Origin: Bacteroides cellulosilyticus
GTDB taxonomy: Bacteria; Bacteroidota; Bacteroidia; Bacteroidales; Bacteroidaceae
Direction: 5' to 3'
DNA: 64,000 nucleotides
Assembly: GCF_020091405.1 (NCBI RefSeq)
Contig: NZ_CP081903.1
Location: forward strand, 2,294,001 to 2,358,000
Position numbers and translations under genes: made by a program. Every line of letters starts with the position of its first letter. Position 1 is the stretch's first letter. Positions 35,601 to 43,290 of the stretch are shown here, in pieces. The notes beneath the pieces were generated by a model. That model was not told where the DNA came from. It saw only the letters and a program-made list of their open reading frames with translations, and made no database searches.

Positions 35601-36032
35601 AACACCTTTCACGGGTTTGTTTTCCTGCTGTACGGCGGTGATGGCTTCGGTTGCAGTTTCATTTTGTTTGGTCAGCACGATGTTCTTGCCTTCCATTACA
35701 TATCTGATGTCCGTGCCATTGAATATTTCATCCAAAACTTCGGACACTGGCTGGTTGTCTGCATCTACATTTACGGTGCGGCGCACGTCCACACTCTTCT
35801 TATTGTAGACAAACAAATACTCAGTCTGAGCCTCGATTTTATCGAGGATTTCGCTTACTCGCAACTCAGAGCGGGGGATGCTGATTTTGGCATTCTGAGA
35901 GTAGCTACTACTACTGTACGCTTGGAACGTTACAAACAAGAGAAGGAATAGTGTGATCTTCATAGTTCGTAATATTTGCTTAAATACTAAACTTTTTGGG
36001 CAAAAAAGCCCATTCAAAGAAATTTTTCTCAT
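32646..36032 (-). CDS. SusC/RagA TonB-linked outer-membrane transporter with STN domain (right locus)
   Basis: An 1128-aa transporter with a signal region ending SSYSQ, STN domain (IEAQTEYLFVYNKKSV), regulatory-like beta domain (VKGVVTDMQGEPIIGANVVE), plug (SIRGIRSANESGNNQPLYVI) and barrel ending NLKFTF. Divergence from the left SusC in plug and barrel suggests a different substrate. The STN domain implies control by the FecR/sigma pair upstream, but that FecR gene is interrupted by an amber codon. Confidence 0.95.
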   Translation of the reverse strand: MRKISLNGLFCPKSLVFKQILRTMKITLFLLLFVTFQAYSSSSYSQNAKISIPRSELRVSEILDKIEAQTEYLFVYNKKSVDVRRTVNVDADNQPVSEVLDEIFNGTDIRYVMEGKNIVLTKQNETATEAITAVQQENKPVKGVVTDMQGEPIIGANVVEKGTTNGVITNIDGEFTLNTPTDATLVISYIGYQPVSVPLNGQETINVQMQEEALSLETVVVTAMGIKKKAASLTYSTQQVGGDELTRAKDANMINSLAGKTAGVSITKNASGLGGSAKVSIRGIRSANESGNNQPLYVIDGVPMLNSTTEQAFSVMGGDNDAGNRDSGDGISNLNPDDIESMSILKGASAAALYGSQAANGVILITTKKGKEGMQRITFSSNLTIDKAMGLPDFQNTYTASGTSSWGEKQANMKDYNNVDHFFDNGVTAINSVTVQTGKEKMQTYFSYANTTAKGIINVNKLYKHNLTLRETATLFKDKLTLDANVNLISQTINNRPSSGGYYMNPLVGLYTFPRGKDMAEYRDNYEVFDEGRNMPLQNWYTSTQDFEQNPYWITNRITSKDKRYRAIASLSANLKVNDWLTLQARGNIDFINDKYQQKFYAGTASNLCHENGRYVDMNNQEFMMYGDVMAMFNKTWNNWAVNAAAGVSNNTTKTNMLKLDSGKAGLYYANVFSVPNMILNDGTAYIDETLNSRRVVQSVFATAQIGWKESLYLDLTARNDWSSTLANTSSKNSGFFYPSVGVSWIIDRTIKLPSWISFGKIRASWAQVGNDLPIGITSPSPQITAGGIVRQIQYDFSEDLKPEISSSWEIGAEWRFFNNRLDFDFTYYRTDTRNQLLYINTPTGNHPYKYINAGKIRNHGIELTIGGTPVMTENFRWKTNVNFSTNKNKVLSLGDNPEFDYGSGVSMPYRMRVKEGGSLGDIYGNDFARDENGKIIVTDTGAPKIETGNNTLIGNANPDCMLSWGNTFTYKGFNLYFLFDAAIGGDVISLTQSALDMRGVSKNSGEARDRGYVEVEGQRFEGEKIESFYTAVGNRGDGCTSYYRYDRTNIRLRELSLGYSFPQRLLEKTGIFKGIDLSLVARNLFFLYKDAPFDPDAILSVGNANQGVDIFGMPTTRNIGFNLKFTF

Positions 36033-36088
36033 ATCTTTGTAATGTGTTAAGTTAATAAATTGATTAAGGTCGATTTTTGACTGTTTCG

Positions 36089-36118
36089 GATCGGAAAGTA
36101 TGGGGGTACTTTCCGATC
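36089..36118. promoter_or_regulatory. hairpin in the FecR-SusC gap of the right locus
   Basis: A perfect 12-bp stem GATCGGAAAGTA / TACTTTCCGATC with a 6-nt loop. The T-run lies on the plus-strand side, so on the coding (minus) strand it is not a standard terminator; it may protect or punctuate the susC mRNA 5' region. Compare the hairpins at 25320-25368. Confidence 0.5.
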
Positions 36119-36219
36119 TTTTTTGTAGGGGGGATTGGTTGACTGTTTCTTCTATTTCATAATGCTTTTCAGTTTAAGGGGTTAGTACTAAATTTTAAGG
36201 TTTTATCTTTGATATCAAA

Positions 36220-37155
36220 TTACTTCTTGTAGATGGTGATTGAGTCTTTTGCTTCGTTAATAGTGAACTCAAAAGGATGATCTTTAGAGATTGTTCGAAG
36301 AATGTGTTCTATACCATCTTGTTCCCGGAATTTGCCGGTAAAACTCCCATAATTCAACAATTCAGGATTAGCGACGGTTATTTTTACATTATAGTATTTT
36401 TCCAGTCTACCGAGAATACCATTGAAAGGGGCGTCATCAAAGCAGTATAATCCTTCTTTCCAACGCAGATATTCGTAAGAGGGGAGAATGGTTTTCTTAC
36501 ATTTCCCGTCTTCATTCAAGAAAACTTCGTCTTTTTGCAGACGGGTAATCATTTGATTACTATTGGCAGGATAAATATCTACTATGCCTTCTACCAATGT
36601 GGTACCGAACTCTTTGCTTCCTGTGTAAGCACAAACATTAAAGCTGGTACCTACGACTTTCACTTTGTTCATCTCTGTGTGCACGTAGAAGGGGATATCT
36701 TTGTTTTTTGCCACTTCAAAGTAGGCTTCACCATCCAGTTCTACGTTTCTTTCGCCACGCCCAAAGTTGGAAGCATAGGTCAATGTGGATTGTGCATTCA
36801 GCCATACTCGCGTACCATCGGCAAGAGTGATTTGTGCACGTTGTCCGGCGGGGACGGTTACTGTTTGTGGCAGGGATGCCTGATTATATAGATAATCATT
36901 AGTCATGAAATAACCGCATACGCCTACGATGATAACGGCTGCTACGCGTATTCCCTATTTTAGTATCGGAGCCAGACGGAATGTCTTTTTTCCGGCACTT
37001 TGTCTGTCGGAGAATAAGGCGACATCAAACATCATACGTTCTTTCAAGAAAGCTTCCCGATTTTCTTCCGAGGCTTCCACCCAGTCAAGGATGCGCTTTT
37101 CTTCTTCAATGGTGGCGGTTCCTTTAAAATACTTATATAATAGTTCTTGATTCAT
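36220..37155 (-). pseudogene. FecR-type anti-sigma gene interrupted by an in-frame amber codon (right locus)
   Basis: The ATG at 37155 encodes a 66-residue FecR cytoplasmic domain (YFKGTATIEEEKRILDWVEA) ending at TAG (complement of 36955-36957). The same frame continues without shift: GIRVAAVIIVGVCGYF (the expected membrane helix), then from about 36906 a complete periplasmic FecR domain (VPAGQRAQITLADGTRVWLN) and DUF4974 tail (KFREQDGIEHILRTI). Restoring one codon gives about 311 aa, the same length as the intact FecR at 24325. Either the stop is a genuine nonsense mutation, or an assembly error. If real, a soluble N-terminal fragment of the anti-sigma would be made. Reinitiation at Met 36906 would lack the membrane helix. 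Confidence 0.85.
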
Positions 37156-37351
37156 AAGGTACTTAATTTGTTTGCTGAATAAGAGCGTTTTTTTCTGCCC
37201 TTCTATAATTAATACAGGTGAGCTTGAAACTACCCTAACGGAAAATGAAACTTTTTTTGTTTTTTCTTCAAAATGAGTTGGAAACAGAGAAATTGTCAGG
37301 AAGTGATGCTCTGGAAACCGGCGGAATGAGATGTGTAATTTTGGTCAGGAA

Positions 37352-37469
37352 CTCTTCTGAGCCGTATCCGGTTCGTTCCTGCTTCTCTTCTATAGGAGGA
37401 TGAAAATAGCGAAGCAGATACGAGGGGGGTACGAAGAAGATAAGAACCGGGTATGGAGCGGATAGCTTT
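37352..37469. repeat. degenerate 11-bp-phased symmetrical array
   Basis: CTCTTCT (37352), CGTATCC (37363), CGTTCCT (37374) and CTCTTCT (37385) recur at exact 11-bp steps. On the right, TACGAGG (37419), TACGAAG (37430), TAAGAAC (37441) and TATGGAG (37452) also step by 11 bp. The two halves are roughly complementary, as in the array at 5702-5858. It lies between the FecR and sigma factor genes of the right locus. Two ORFs overlapping it (37268-37535) look spurious. Confidence 0.6.
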
Positions 37470-37579
37470 GTTCTGTTTTTCGGATACTCCAAACGTAAGC
37501 GCATAGAATATCCGTGTGATGCACCGGAGGCACATCAGAGCTTTATGGAATGTGACAGGAAATTAATTAATTGCCGGTA

Positions 37580-37777
37580 TTAACTTGCCGGATTGGGAAT
37601 TATGGATACAATGTAACATTCATCCGGAGCTTCGGCTTTAAATAGATTGTAAGCAATGCCTATGGCTTCCTCCGGAGAGTTTGCTTCAATATTCTTGTTG
37701 ACATTCAGGGTCTCGAAAACTTGTTCTCCCTCGATAAGCACGTAGTATATTATTACAATATATCTCATAACTACCAT
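37580..37777 (-). CDS. 65-aa hypothetical protein
   Basis: A short protein (MVVMRYIVIIYYVLIEGEQV, then VFETLNVNKNIEANSPEEAIGIAYNLFKAE). The start may be the second Met (37768). A beta-alpha pattern is suggested, with no signal peptide beyond a hydrophobic first strand. Codon use looks coding and it sits alone between the array and the sigma gene. I do not recognise the family. Confidence 0.55.
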   Translation of the reverse strand: MVVMRYIVIIYYVLIEGEQVFETLNVNKNIEANSPEEAIGIAYNLFKAEAPDECYIVSIIPNPAS

Positions 37778-37857
37778 GTTTAATAGCCAGCAATATTACT
37801 GATTTTGCAAACATATATCTTTTATTTATATTATCAAAGAAAAGCAGGAGAGTTTTA

Positions 37858-38418
37858 CTAAAGTAGGATAGAGGCGAGATAATCTTTCAGTTCCACACGC
37901 AGAATACGTAGAGCTTTGGTGATATGGAATTCTACTGTTTTGAGAGAGATATTCAGTTGTTCGGCTATTTTCCTGTTTGGCAGGTTGCTGTAACGGCTGA
38001 GCATGAAGATTTCGCGACTTTGTGGTGGCATCTTTTCCAAGGCTTTGTTTACGATATGCTGTATCTCCGTACTGAAAATTTTGTCGGGCTCACAATCTTT
38101 CAACGTGGCAATACGCAAGTCTAACTCGCGCTGACGGTGCGAATTCAAATCTTCCTCAATACGCAGGCGGGTTTGTTCGTGTTCCAGATAATTGAGTGCC
38201 TTATTCTTGATAATGGTAAGGAGCAATGCGTGCAGACCTTTATCTTCTTCCCAGCGGTTGCGACATTCCCACAGAGAAATCATGGATTCCATAAGAATAT
38301 CTTCTGCTTCTGCCCAGCTTCTGATGTAGGAATAGGCGAAGGCAAGAAACTTTTCCTGATTCTCCCGAAAGAAACGAGAAAATAAATCCATAGTATATAG
38401 GTTACCGGTAACAGGCAT
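37858..38418 (-). CDS. ECF RNA polymerase sigma factor (right locus)
   Basis: A 186-aa FecI-like sigma with region 2 (DLFSRFFRENQEKFLAFAYS, WAEAEDILMESMISLWECR) and region 4 (MPPQSREIFMLSRYSNLPNRKIAEQLNIS, then VEFHITKALRILRVEL). It is separated from its FecR gene by about 700 bp holding the small ORF and the phased array, unlike the compact left locus. With the FecR interrupted, its activity may be constitutive or lost. Confidence 0.92.
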   Translation of the reverse strand: MPVTGNLYTMDLFSRFFRENQEKFLAFAYSYIRSWAEAEDILMESMISLWECRNRWEEDKGLHALLLTIIKNKALNYLEHEQTRLRIEEDLNSHRQRELDLRIATLKDCEPDKIFSTEIQHIVNKALEKMPPQSREIFMLSRYSNLPNRKIAEQLNISLKTVEFHITKALRILRVELKDYLASILL

Positions 38419-38535
38419 TTTTAAATATAATCTCTCTTATTTAAGGTTTATAGGGTAAAGTAACATAATCTTTTTGGAATACGCAAAAGTATGAAAAGGT
38501 TTTTCTGGTTTTTCGCTTCCTTTTTTTACAAAAAG

Positions 38536-38563
38536 AAAGCCCGGCGGGTTTCCGTCGGGCTTT
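38536..38563 (-). terminator. pnp terminator
   Basis: A 12-bp GC-rich stem AAAGCCCGGCGG / CCGTCGGGCTTT with a G.U pair lies 25 bp beyond the pnp stop. On the minus strand it is followed by a T-rich run (complement of 38519-38534). Confidence 0.85.
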
Positions 38564-38587
38564 ATATACTGAAGAATAAGGTGTTTC

Positions 38588-40732
38588 TTATTTCTTTTCA
38601 GGTCTTTCTTGTCTTTCCGGTCTCGGAAGCAATACTTTGCGGGAAAGTTTGAATTTACCGGTCTTCGGATCAATATCAAGCAGTTTCACTTCGATTTCAT
38701 CACCTTCCTTGATACCGGCCTCTTCTACTGTTTCCAGACGTTTCCAGTCGATTTCAGAGATGTGCAACAAACCGTCTTTACCCGGCAGGAACTCAACAAA
38801 AGCACCATAAGGCATTACAGAACGTACTTTACCTTTGTATACTTCGCCAACTTCCGGTACGGCAACGATGCCCTTGATAAGACGCATAGCGTCATCAATG
38901 CTCTTCTTGTTAGTTCCGGAGATTTCTATTCTTCCGATGTTGTCTACTTCTTCGATAGTGATTGTAGCACCGGTCTCTTCCTGCATACCTTGGATGATCT
39001 TACCACCAGGGCCGATTACTGCACCGATAAACTCTTTAGGTATAGTCATCGTTTCGATGCGCGGAGCATGAGGTTTCAGTTCTTCGCGTGGTTCTTGGAT
39101 AGTTTCCAGAATCTTGCCAAGGATGTGCATACGTCCTTCTTTAGCCTGGTTCAAAGCGCGTTCCAGGATTTCGAATGACAGACCGTCTACCTTGATATCC
39201 ATCTGAGTAGCGGTGATACCATTCTTGGTTCCTGTTACTTTGAAGTCCATGTCGCCCAGGTGGTCTTCATCACCAAGGATGTCGGACAATACAGCATATT
39301 TGTCTTCGCCCGGATTCTTGATCAATCCCATAGCGATACCTGATACCGGTTGTTTGATTTTCACACCTGCATCCATCAATGCCAGTGTTCCGGCACATAC
39401 GGTAGCCATAGAAGAAGAACCGTTAGATTCAAGAATATCGGATACTACGCGCACTACATACGGGTAGTCAGCAGGAATTTGTCCTTTCAGTGCACGCCAA
39501 GCTAAGTGTCCGTGACCGACTTCACGACGGCCTACGCCACGTTGTGCCTTGGCTTCTCCGGTAGAGAACGGAGGGAAGTTATAGTGCAACAGGAAACGTT
39601 CTTTGCCATGTTCCAGTACGTTGTCGATAATCTTCTCATCCAGTTTTGTACCGAGGGTAACGGTAGACAAGGATTGAGTTTCACCGCGAGTGAAGATAGC
39701 AGAGCCATGAGGTCCGGGCAGGTAGTTGATTTCACTCCAGATAGGACGGATCTCGTCAGTCTTACGTCCGTCAAGGCGTTTACCTTCGTCCAGAATGCTG
39801 CGGCGCATAGCCTCTTTTTCTACATCGTGGTAGTAGCGGTCGATCAGTGCTGCTTTTTCTGCCAGCTCTTCTTCGCTGAACTGTGCTTTGAACTCTTCGC
39901 GAATAGCATCGAAAGCGTCCATGCGTTCATGTTTATTTTTGTTGCCGGAAGCGGCGATGGCATAAGCCTTTGCGTAGCAAGCTTCGTGAACGGCTTTACG
40001 CAGTTCTTCATCGTTTACTTCGTGGCAATATTCGCGTTTTACGGTAGAACCAACAGCCTCTGCCAGTTCTTTCTGAGCCTGGCATTGCACTTTGATTGCT
40101 TCGTGGGCTGCTTTCATGGCGTTCAGCAAGTCAAGTTCGGAAACTTCACTCATTTCACCTTCTACCATCATGATGTTTTCGTAAGTAGCACCCACCATGA
40201 GGTCCATGTCGGCTTTTTCCAGTTGATCGAAAGTAGGGTTGATAACGAACTGTCCGTCGATGCGTGCTACGCGTACTTCGGAAATAGGTCCGTTGAAAGG
40301 AATATCTGAAACTGCGAGGGCGGCAGAAGCGGCAAGCCCTGCCAATGCGTCCGGTATATCAATACCGTCGGCGGAATAGAGGATGATGTTTACATATACC
40401 TCTGCGTGATAATTATCGGGGAATAAGGGGCGGAGAGCACGGTCAACAAGGCGGCAGGTCAGGATTTCATAATCCGAAGCGCGTCCTTCACGCTTGGTGA
40501 AACCGCCGGGAAAACGTCCAGATGCGGAGAATTTTTCTTTGTACTCTACCTGTAACGGCATGAAATCTGTTCCGGGAACTGCGTCCTTAGCGGCACAAAC
40601 AGTAGCAAGAAGCATGGTGTTACCCATACGAAGCATTACAGAACCGTCTGCCTGTTTTGCCAGCTTTCCCGTTTCGAGTGTGATGGTTCTGCCATCAGGA
40701 AGCTCGATCGTCTTAACAATTGGGTTAATCAT
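38588..40732 (-). CDS. pnp: polyribonucleotide nucleotidyltransferase
   Basis: A 714-aa PNPase. From the ATG at 40730-40732 the product opens [19 protein letters not shown] as in the family; ten upstream residues in frame overlap the promoter region and are dropped. Two RNase PH domains ([56 protein letters not shown]), then KH ([20 protein letters not shown]) and S1 ([20 protein letters not shown]) domains are visible. It degrades RNA 3'-to-5' using phosphate. Single gene with its own promoter and terminator. Confidence 0.96.
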   Translation of the reverse strand: MINPIVKTIELPDGRTITLETGKLAKQADGSVMLRMGNTMLLATVCAAKDAVPGTDFMPLQVEYKEKFSASGRFPGGFTKREGRASDYEILTCRLVDRALRPLFPDNYHAEVYVNIILYSADGIDIPDALAGLAASAALAVSDIPFNGPISEVRVARIDGQFVINPTFDQLEKADMDLMVGATYENIMMVEGEMSEVSELDLLNAMKAAHEAIKVQCQAQKELAEAVGSTVKREYCHEVNDEELRKAVHEACYAKAYAIAASGNKNKHERMDAFDAIREEFKAQFSEEELAEKAALIDRYYHDVEKEAMRRSILDEGKRLDGRKTDEIRPIWSEINYLPGPHGSAIFTRGETQSLSTVTLGTKLDEKIIDNVLEHGKERFLLHYNFPPFSTGEAKAQRGVGRREVGHGHLAWRALKGQIPADYPYVVRVVSDILESNGSSSMATVCAGTLALMDAGVKIKQPVSGIAMGLIKNPGEDKYAVLSDILGDEDHLGDMDFKVTGTKNGITATQMDIKVDGLSFEILERALNQAKEGRMHILGKILETIQEPREELKPHAPRIETMTIPKEFIGAVIGPGGKIIQGMQEETGATITIEEVDNIGRIEISGTNKKSIDDAMRLIKGIVAVPEVGEVYKGKVRSVMPYGAFVEFLPGKDGLLHISEIDWKRLETVEEAGIKEGDEIEVKLLDIDPKTGKFKLSRKVLLPRPERQERPEKK

Positions 40733-40770
40733 AAAAAATGTTTTATCTATATTTTCTTTCAAAATTCGTG

Positions 40771-40778
40771 CAAAGATA
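40771..40778 (-). promoter_or_regulatory. -7 box of pnp
   Basis: The minus strand reads TATCTTTG, matching TAnnTTTG, 38 bp upstream of the chosen ATG. This implies that the upstream in-frame Met at 40762 would leave almost no leader. Confidence 0.5.
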
Positions 40779-40872
40779 CATATTAATTCATGTAATCGGG
40801 TGGGAATGAGATAAAAAAGTTTATAATTGACTATTTTTTTAGGTTTCCATGTGGAAGAAGCAATGAAAATGC

Positions 40873-40902
40873 TTTGACTAAACTTGAAAAGAACTATATT
40901 TG
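40873..40902 (+). promoter_or_regulatory. promoter of the DUF4369 lipoprotein gene
   Basis: TTTG (40873-40876), an 18-bp spacer and TATATTTG (40895-40902) form a good match to the Bacteroides promoter, 35 bp before the ATG at 40937. Confidence 0.65.
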
Positions 40903-40936
40903 CACGTTCTTTCTAATAGAAATTAAGAAGCTAAAT

Positions 40937-42088
40937 ATGAAAAAGATCTGTTTTGTTGCACTTGCCGCTTTGGCTTTAAGTGCATGTAATTCTGAACCGA
41001 AATTCAAAGTTGAAGGTGAAGTTTCAGGTGCTGACGGCAAAATGCTGTACCTGGAAGCTGCTGCTTTGGAGGGCATCGTGCCCTTGGATTCTGTAAAGTT
41101 GAAGGGTGACGGTTCTTTCAGTTTCAAACAAACACGTCCGGTATCTCCGGAGTTCTACCGCCTTCGTGTGGACGACAAGGTTATCAATTTCTCTGTGGAT
41201 TCTACGGAAACTATCGGGCTGAAAGCGCCGTATACTGATTTTGCTACGGCTTATACGGTAGAAGGTTCGGCAAACAGCACCAAGATAAAGGAATTGACGT
41301 TGAAGCAAGTGCAGTTGCAGAATGAGGTGAATGAGTTAGTGAAGAAGATGCAGGCTCATCAGATAGGTGCCGATGTTTTTGAAGAAAAACTGGCTGCCTT
41401 GATGAAAGATTATAAGGATGAGGTGAAAACTAAATATATTTTTGCAGCTCCCAATATGGCTGCCGCTTATTTTGCTCTGTTCCAGAAACTGAATAATTAC
41501 CTTATCTTCGATCCTTTGAATAGCAAGGATGATATTAAGTGCTTTGCAGCCGTTGCCACCAGTCTGAATAATTATTATCCACATGCAGATCGCTCCAAGA
41601 ATCTCTATAATATTGTGATTAAGGGAATGAAGAATACCCGTACACCGCAACAGAAAGTTCTGGAGTTGCCGGAAGAAGTTATTTCCGAAACCGGTATCAT
41701 CGATATCAGCCTTCGTGATATGAAGGGGAATACCCATAAGTTGAGCGATCTGAAGGGTAAAGTAGTCTTGTTGGACTTTACTATTTACCAAAGTGCAGCT
41801 TCTGCTCCACATAACTTCTTGCTGAATGACCTTTATACTAAATATAAAGATCAAGGACTGGTGATCTATCAGGTTTCACTGGATGCTGACGAGCATTTCT
41901 GGAAAACAACGGCTGATAATCTGCCTTGGATTTCTGTAAGAGATGCAAATGGAATTTACTCAAATGTGGCTGCTATGTACAACGTTAAGGAGGTTCCTTC
42001 TCTGTTCCTGATTAACCGGAATAGTGAGTTGAGCGCTCGTGGAGAGACTATAAAAGACCTGGACGCTGCGGTGAAAGCACTGTTGTAA
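40937..42088 (+). CDS. DUF4369 / thioredoxin-fold lipoprotein without CXXC
   Basis: From ATG 40937 the 383-aa product has lipoprotein signal ALAALALSAC, then a DUF4369 beta domain (KVEGEVSGADGKMLYLEAAA), a helical linker and a TlpA/AhpC-like thioredoxin fold. Where TlpA proteins have W-C-xx-C after LLDF, this one reads LLDFTIYQSAASAPHNF, so both redox Cys are missing while the cis-Pro segment (VKEVPSLFLI) is kept. It is probably periplasmic (no acidic export signal: CNSEPKF) and not a disulfide oxidoreductase. Upstream residues in the longest frame lie within the promoter and are excluded. Confidence 0.85.
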   Translation: MKKICFVALAALALSACNSEPKFKVEGEVSGADGKMLYLEAAALEGIVPLDSVKLKGDGSFSFKQTRPVSPEFYRLRVDDKVINFSVDSTETIGLKAPYTDFATAYTVEGSANSTKIKELTLKQVQLQNEVNELVKKMQAHQIGADVFEEKLAALMKDYKDEVKTKYIFAAPNMAAAYFALFQKLNNYLIFDPLNSKDDIKCFAAVATSLNNYYPHADRSKNLYNIVIKGMKNTRTPQQKVLELPEEVISETGIIDISLRDMKGNTHKLSDLKGKVVLLDFTIYQSAASAPHNFLLNDLYTKYKDQGLVIYQVSLDADEHFWKTTADNLPWISVRDANGIYSNVAAMYNVKEVPSLFLINRNSELSARGETIKDLDAAVKALL

Positions 42089-42142
42089 CTTGTTATAAAT
42101 TAGAAGTTTTTATTTAAATATGTTACATAGCAGCAATTTTTG

Positions 42143-42174
42143 CTTGACACGCATTAATTAAAAGGCTATCTTTG
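42143..42174 (+). promoter_or_regulatory. promoter of greA
   Basis: CTTG (42143-42146), a 20-bp spacer and TATCTTTG (42167-42174). Transcription should start near 42181, leaving a leader of about 90 nt before the greA ATG. Confidence 0.6.
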
Positions 42175-42195
42175 CAAAAGAAAAATCGGAAGAGG

Positions 42196-42229
42196 GTTCC
42201 AGCATGCTGACCATGTTGGAATTCTTTTT
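42196..42229 (+). terminator. terminator-like hairpin in the greA leader (candidate attenuator)
   Basis: GTTCCAGCATG (42196-42206) pairs with CATGTTGGAAT (42212 onward, with G.U) and is followed by TTCTTTTTT. It lies about 15 nt after the predicted greA start site, so most transcripts could stop here and give a small RNA of about 50 nt. It could instead be the distant terminator of the upstream lipoprotein gene, but the promoter between them argues for an attenuator. Confidence 0.65.
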
Positions 42230-42272
42230 TGTTATATAATACCATTTAGAAACTAAAAAGGAGGAAAAAAGT

Positions 42273-42737
42273 ATGGCTTATATGTCAGAAGAAGGCTACA
42301 AGAAATTGATGGCCGAACTGAAAGAATTGGAGACGGTAGAACGTCCTAAGATTTCGGCTGCTATTGCCGAAGCACGTGACAAAGGTGACCTGTCGGAGAA
42401 TGCAGAGTATGATGCCGCCAAAGAGGCGCAGGGCATGCTTGAGATGAAAATCAATAAATTGAAGACGATTATAGCAGATGCCAAGATTATTGATGAGTCC
42501 AAGCTGAAAACGGATTCCGTGCAGATTTTGAACAAGGTGGAACTGAAGAACATAAAGAATGGCATGAAGATGATTTATACCATTGTTTCGGAAAGCGAAG
42601 CTAATCTGAAAGAAGGAAAGATTTCTGTTAACACTCCCATTGCACAAGGTTTACTTGGTAAGAAAGTGGGTGATGTAGCTGAAATCAAAGTGCCGCAGGG
42701 CATGGTTAATCTTGAAGTAGTGAACATTTCATTTTAA
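42273..42737 (+). CDS. greA: transcription elongation factor GreA
   Basis: A 154-aa GreA: N-terminal coiled coil with the catalytic acidic tip (ARDKGDLSENAEYDAAKEAQ) and a C-terminal FKBP-like domain (NTPIAQGLLGKKVGDVAEIK). It stimulates transcript cleavage by stalled RNA polymerase. An unusually perfect Shine-Dalgarno AAGGAGG (42258-42264) lies 8 bp before the ATG, a rarity in this phylum. The leader carries a terminator-like hairpin. Confidence 0.95.
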   Translation: MAYMSEEGYKKLMAELKELETVERPKISAAIAEARDKGDLSENAEYDAAKEAQGMLEMKINKLKTIIADAKIIDESKLKTDSVQILNKVELKNIKNGMKMIYTIVSESEANLKEGKISVNTPIAQGLLGKKVGDVAEIKVPQGMVNLEVVNISF

Positions 42738-42741
42738 GGTA

Positions 42742-42769
42742 AAGGCAGGTCCGCATGCGGGCTTGCCTT
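42742..42769 (+). terminator. hairpin between greA and the HIT gene
   Basis: AAGGCAGGTCCGC / GCGGGCTTGCCTT (42742-42754 and 42757-42769, with G.U wobbles) lies 5 bp after the greA stop and is followed by TTAATTTATA. It may partly separate greA from the HIT gene. Confidence 0.6.
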
Positions 42770-42790
42770 AATTTATATATCATAAAAGTT

Positions 42791-43183
42791 ATGGCAACAA
42801 TATTCAGTAGAATTATCGCAGGTGAAATACCAAGCTATAAGGTGGCGGAGGATGATAAGTTCTTTGCATTTCTGGACATCAATCCGCTGGTGAAAGGGCA
42901 CACGCTCGTCGTTCCCAAGCAGGAAGTGGATTATATCTTTGATCTGGATGATGAAGATCTGGCAGCAATGCATGTTTTCGCCAAGAAGGTGGCTCGTGCC
43001 ATTGAGAAGGCTTTTCCTTGCAAGAAAGTAGGTGAAGCAGTGATTGGTCTGGAAGTACCTCATGCGCACATTCATCTTATTCCTATGCAGAAAGAGTCGG
43101 ACATGCTGTTCTCTAATCCAAAGCTGAAACTTTCTGATGAAGAATTTAAAGCAGTTGCCGAAGCGATTCGTGCTGCATTCTAA
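42791..43183 (+). CDS. HIT-family nucleotide hydrolase
   Basis: A 130-aa protein starting MATIFSRIIAGEIPSYKVAE with the histidine triad HAHIHLIPM and the upstream GHTLVVPKQEV. It belongs to the Hint branch that hydrolyses purine nucleoside phosphoramidates. The upstream in-frame ATG (42755) lies within the intergenic hairpin and is unlikely to be used. Confidence 0.93.
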   Translation: MATIFSRIIAGEIPSYKVAEDDKFFAFLDINPLVKGHTLVVPKQEVDYIFDLDDEDLAAMHVFAKKVARAIEKAFPCKKVGEAVIGLEVPHAHIHLIPMQKESDMLFSNPKLKLSDEEFKAVAEAIRAAF

Positions 43184-43210
43184 AAATAAAACTCCTTCCT
43201 TTTATAATAA

Positions 43211-43243
43211 GAACGGGGGCCGAATCCATTTCAGCCCCCGTTC
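43211..43243 (+). terminator. terminator after the HIT gene
   Basis: GAACGGGGGC / GCCCCCGTTC stem (43211-43220 and 43234-43243) with flanking T-rich sequence, 28 bp past the stop. It may also serve the convergent guanylyltransferase gene. Confidence 0.8.
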
Positions 43244-43290
43244 CCTTTATTCTGGTTTGAAAGTCTATGCTTTCAAATTCCGATATCCGA

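Noticed and set aside
37268..37535. Two overlapping minus-strand ORFs of 78 and 79 aa
   Set aside because: They run through the degenerate phased array in two frames with no recognisable protein features.
39506..40309. 267-aa antisense ORF opposite pnp
   Set aside because: A shadow of the highly conserved pnp reading frame; Phe/Val-rich with no domain.
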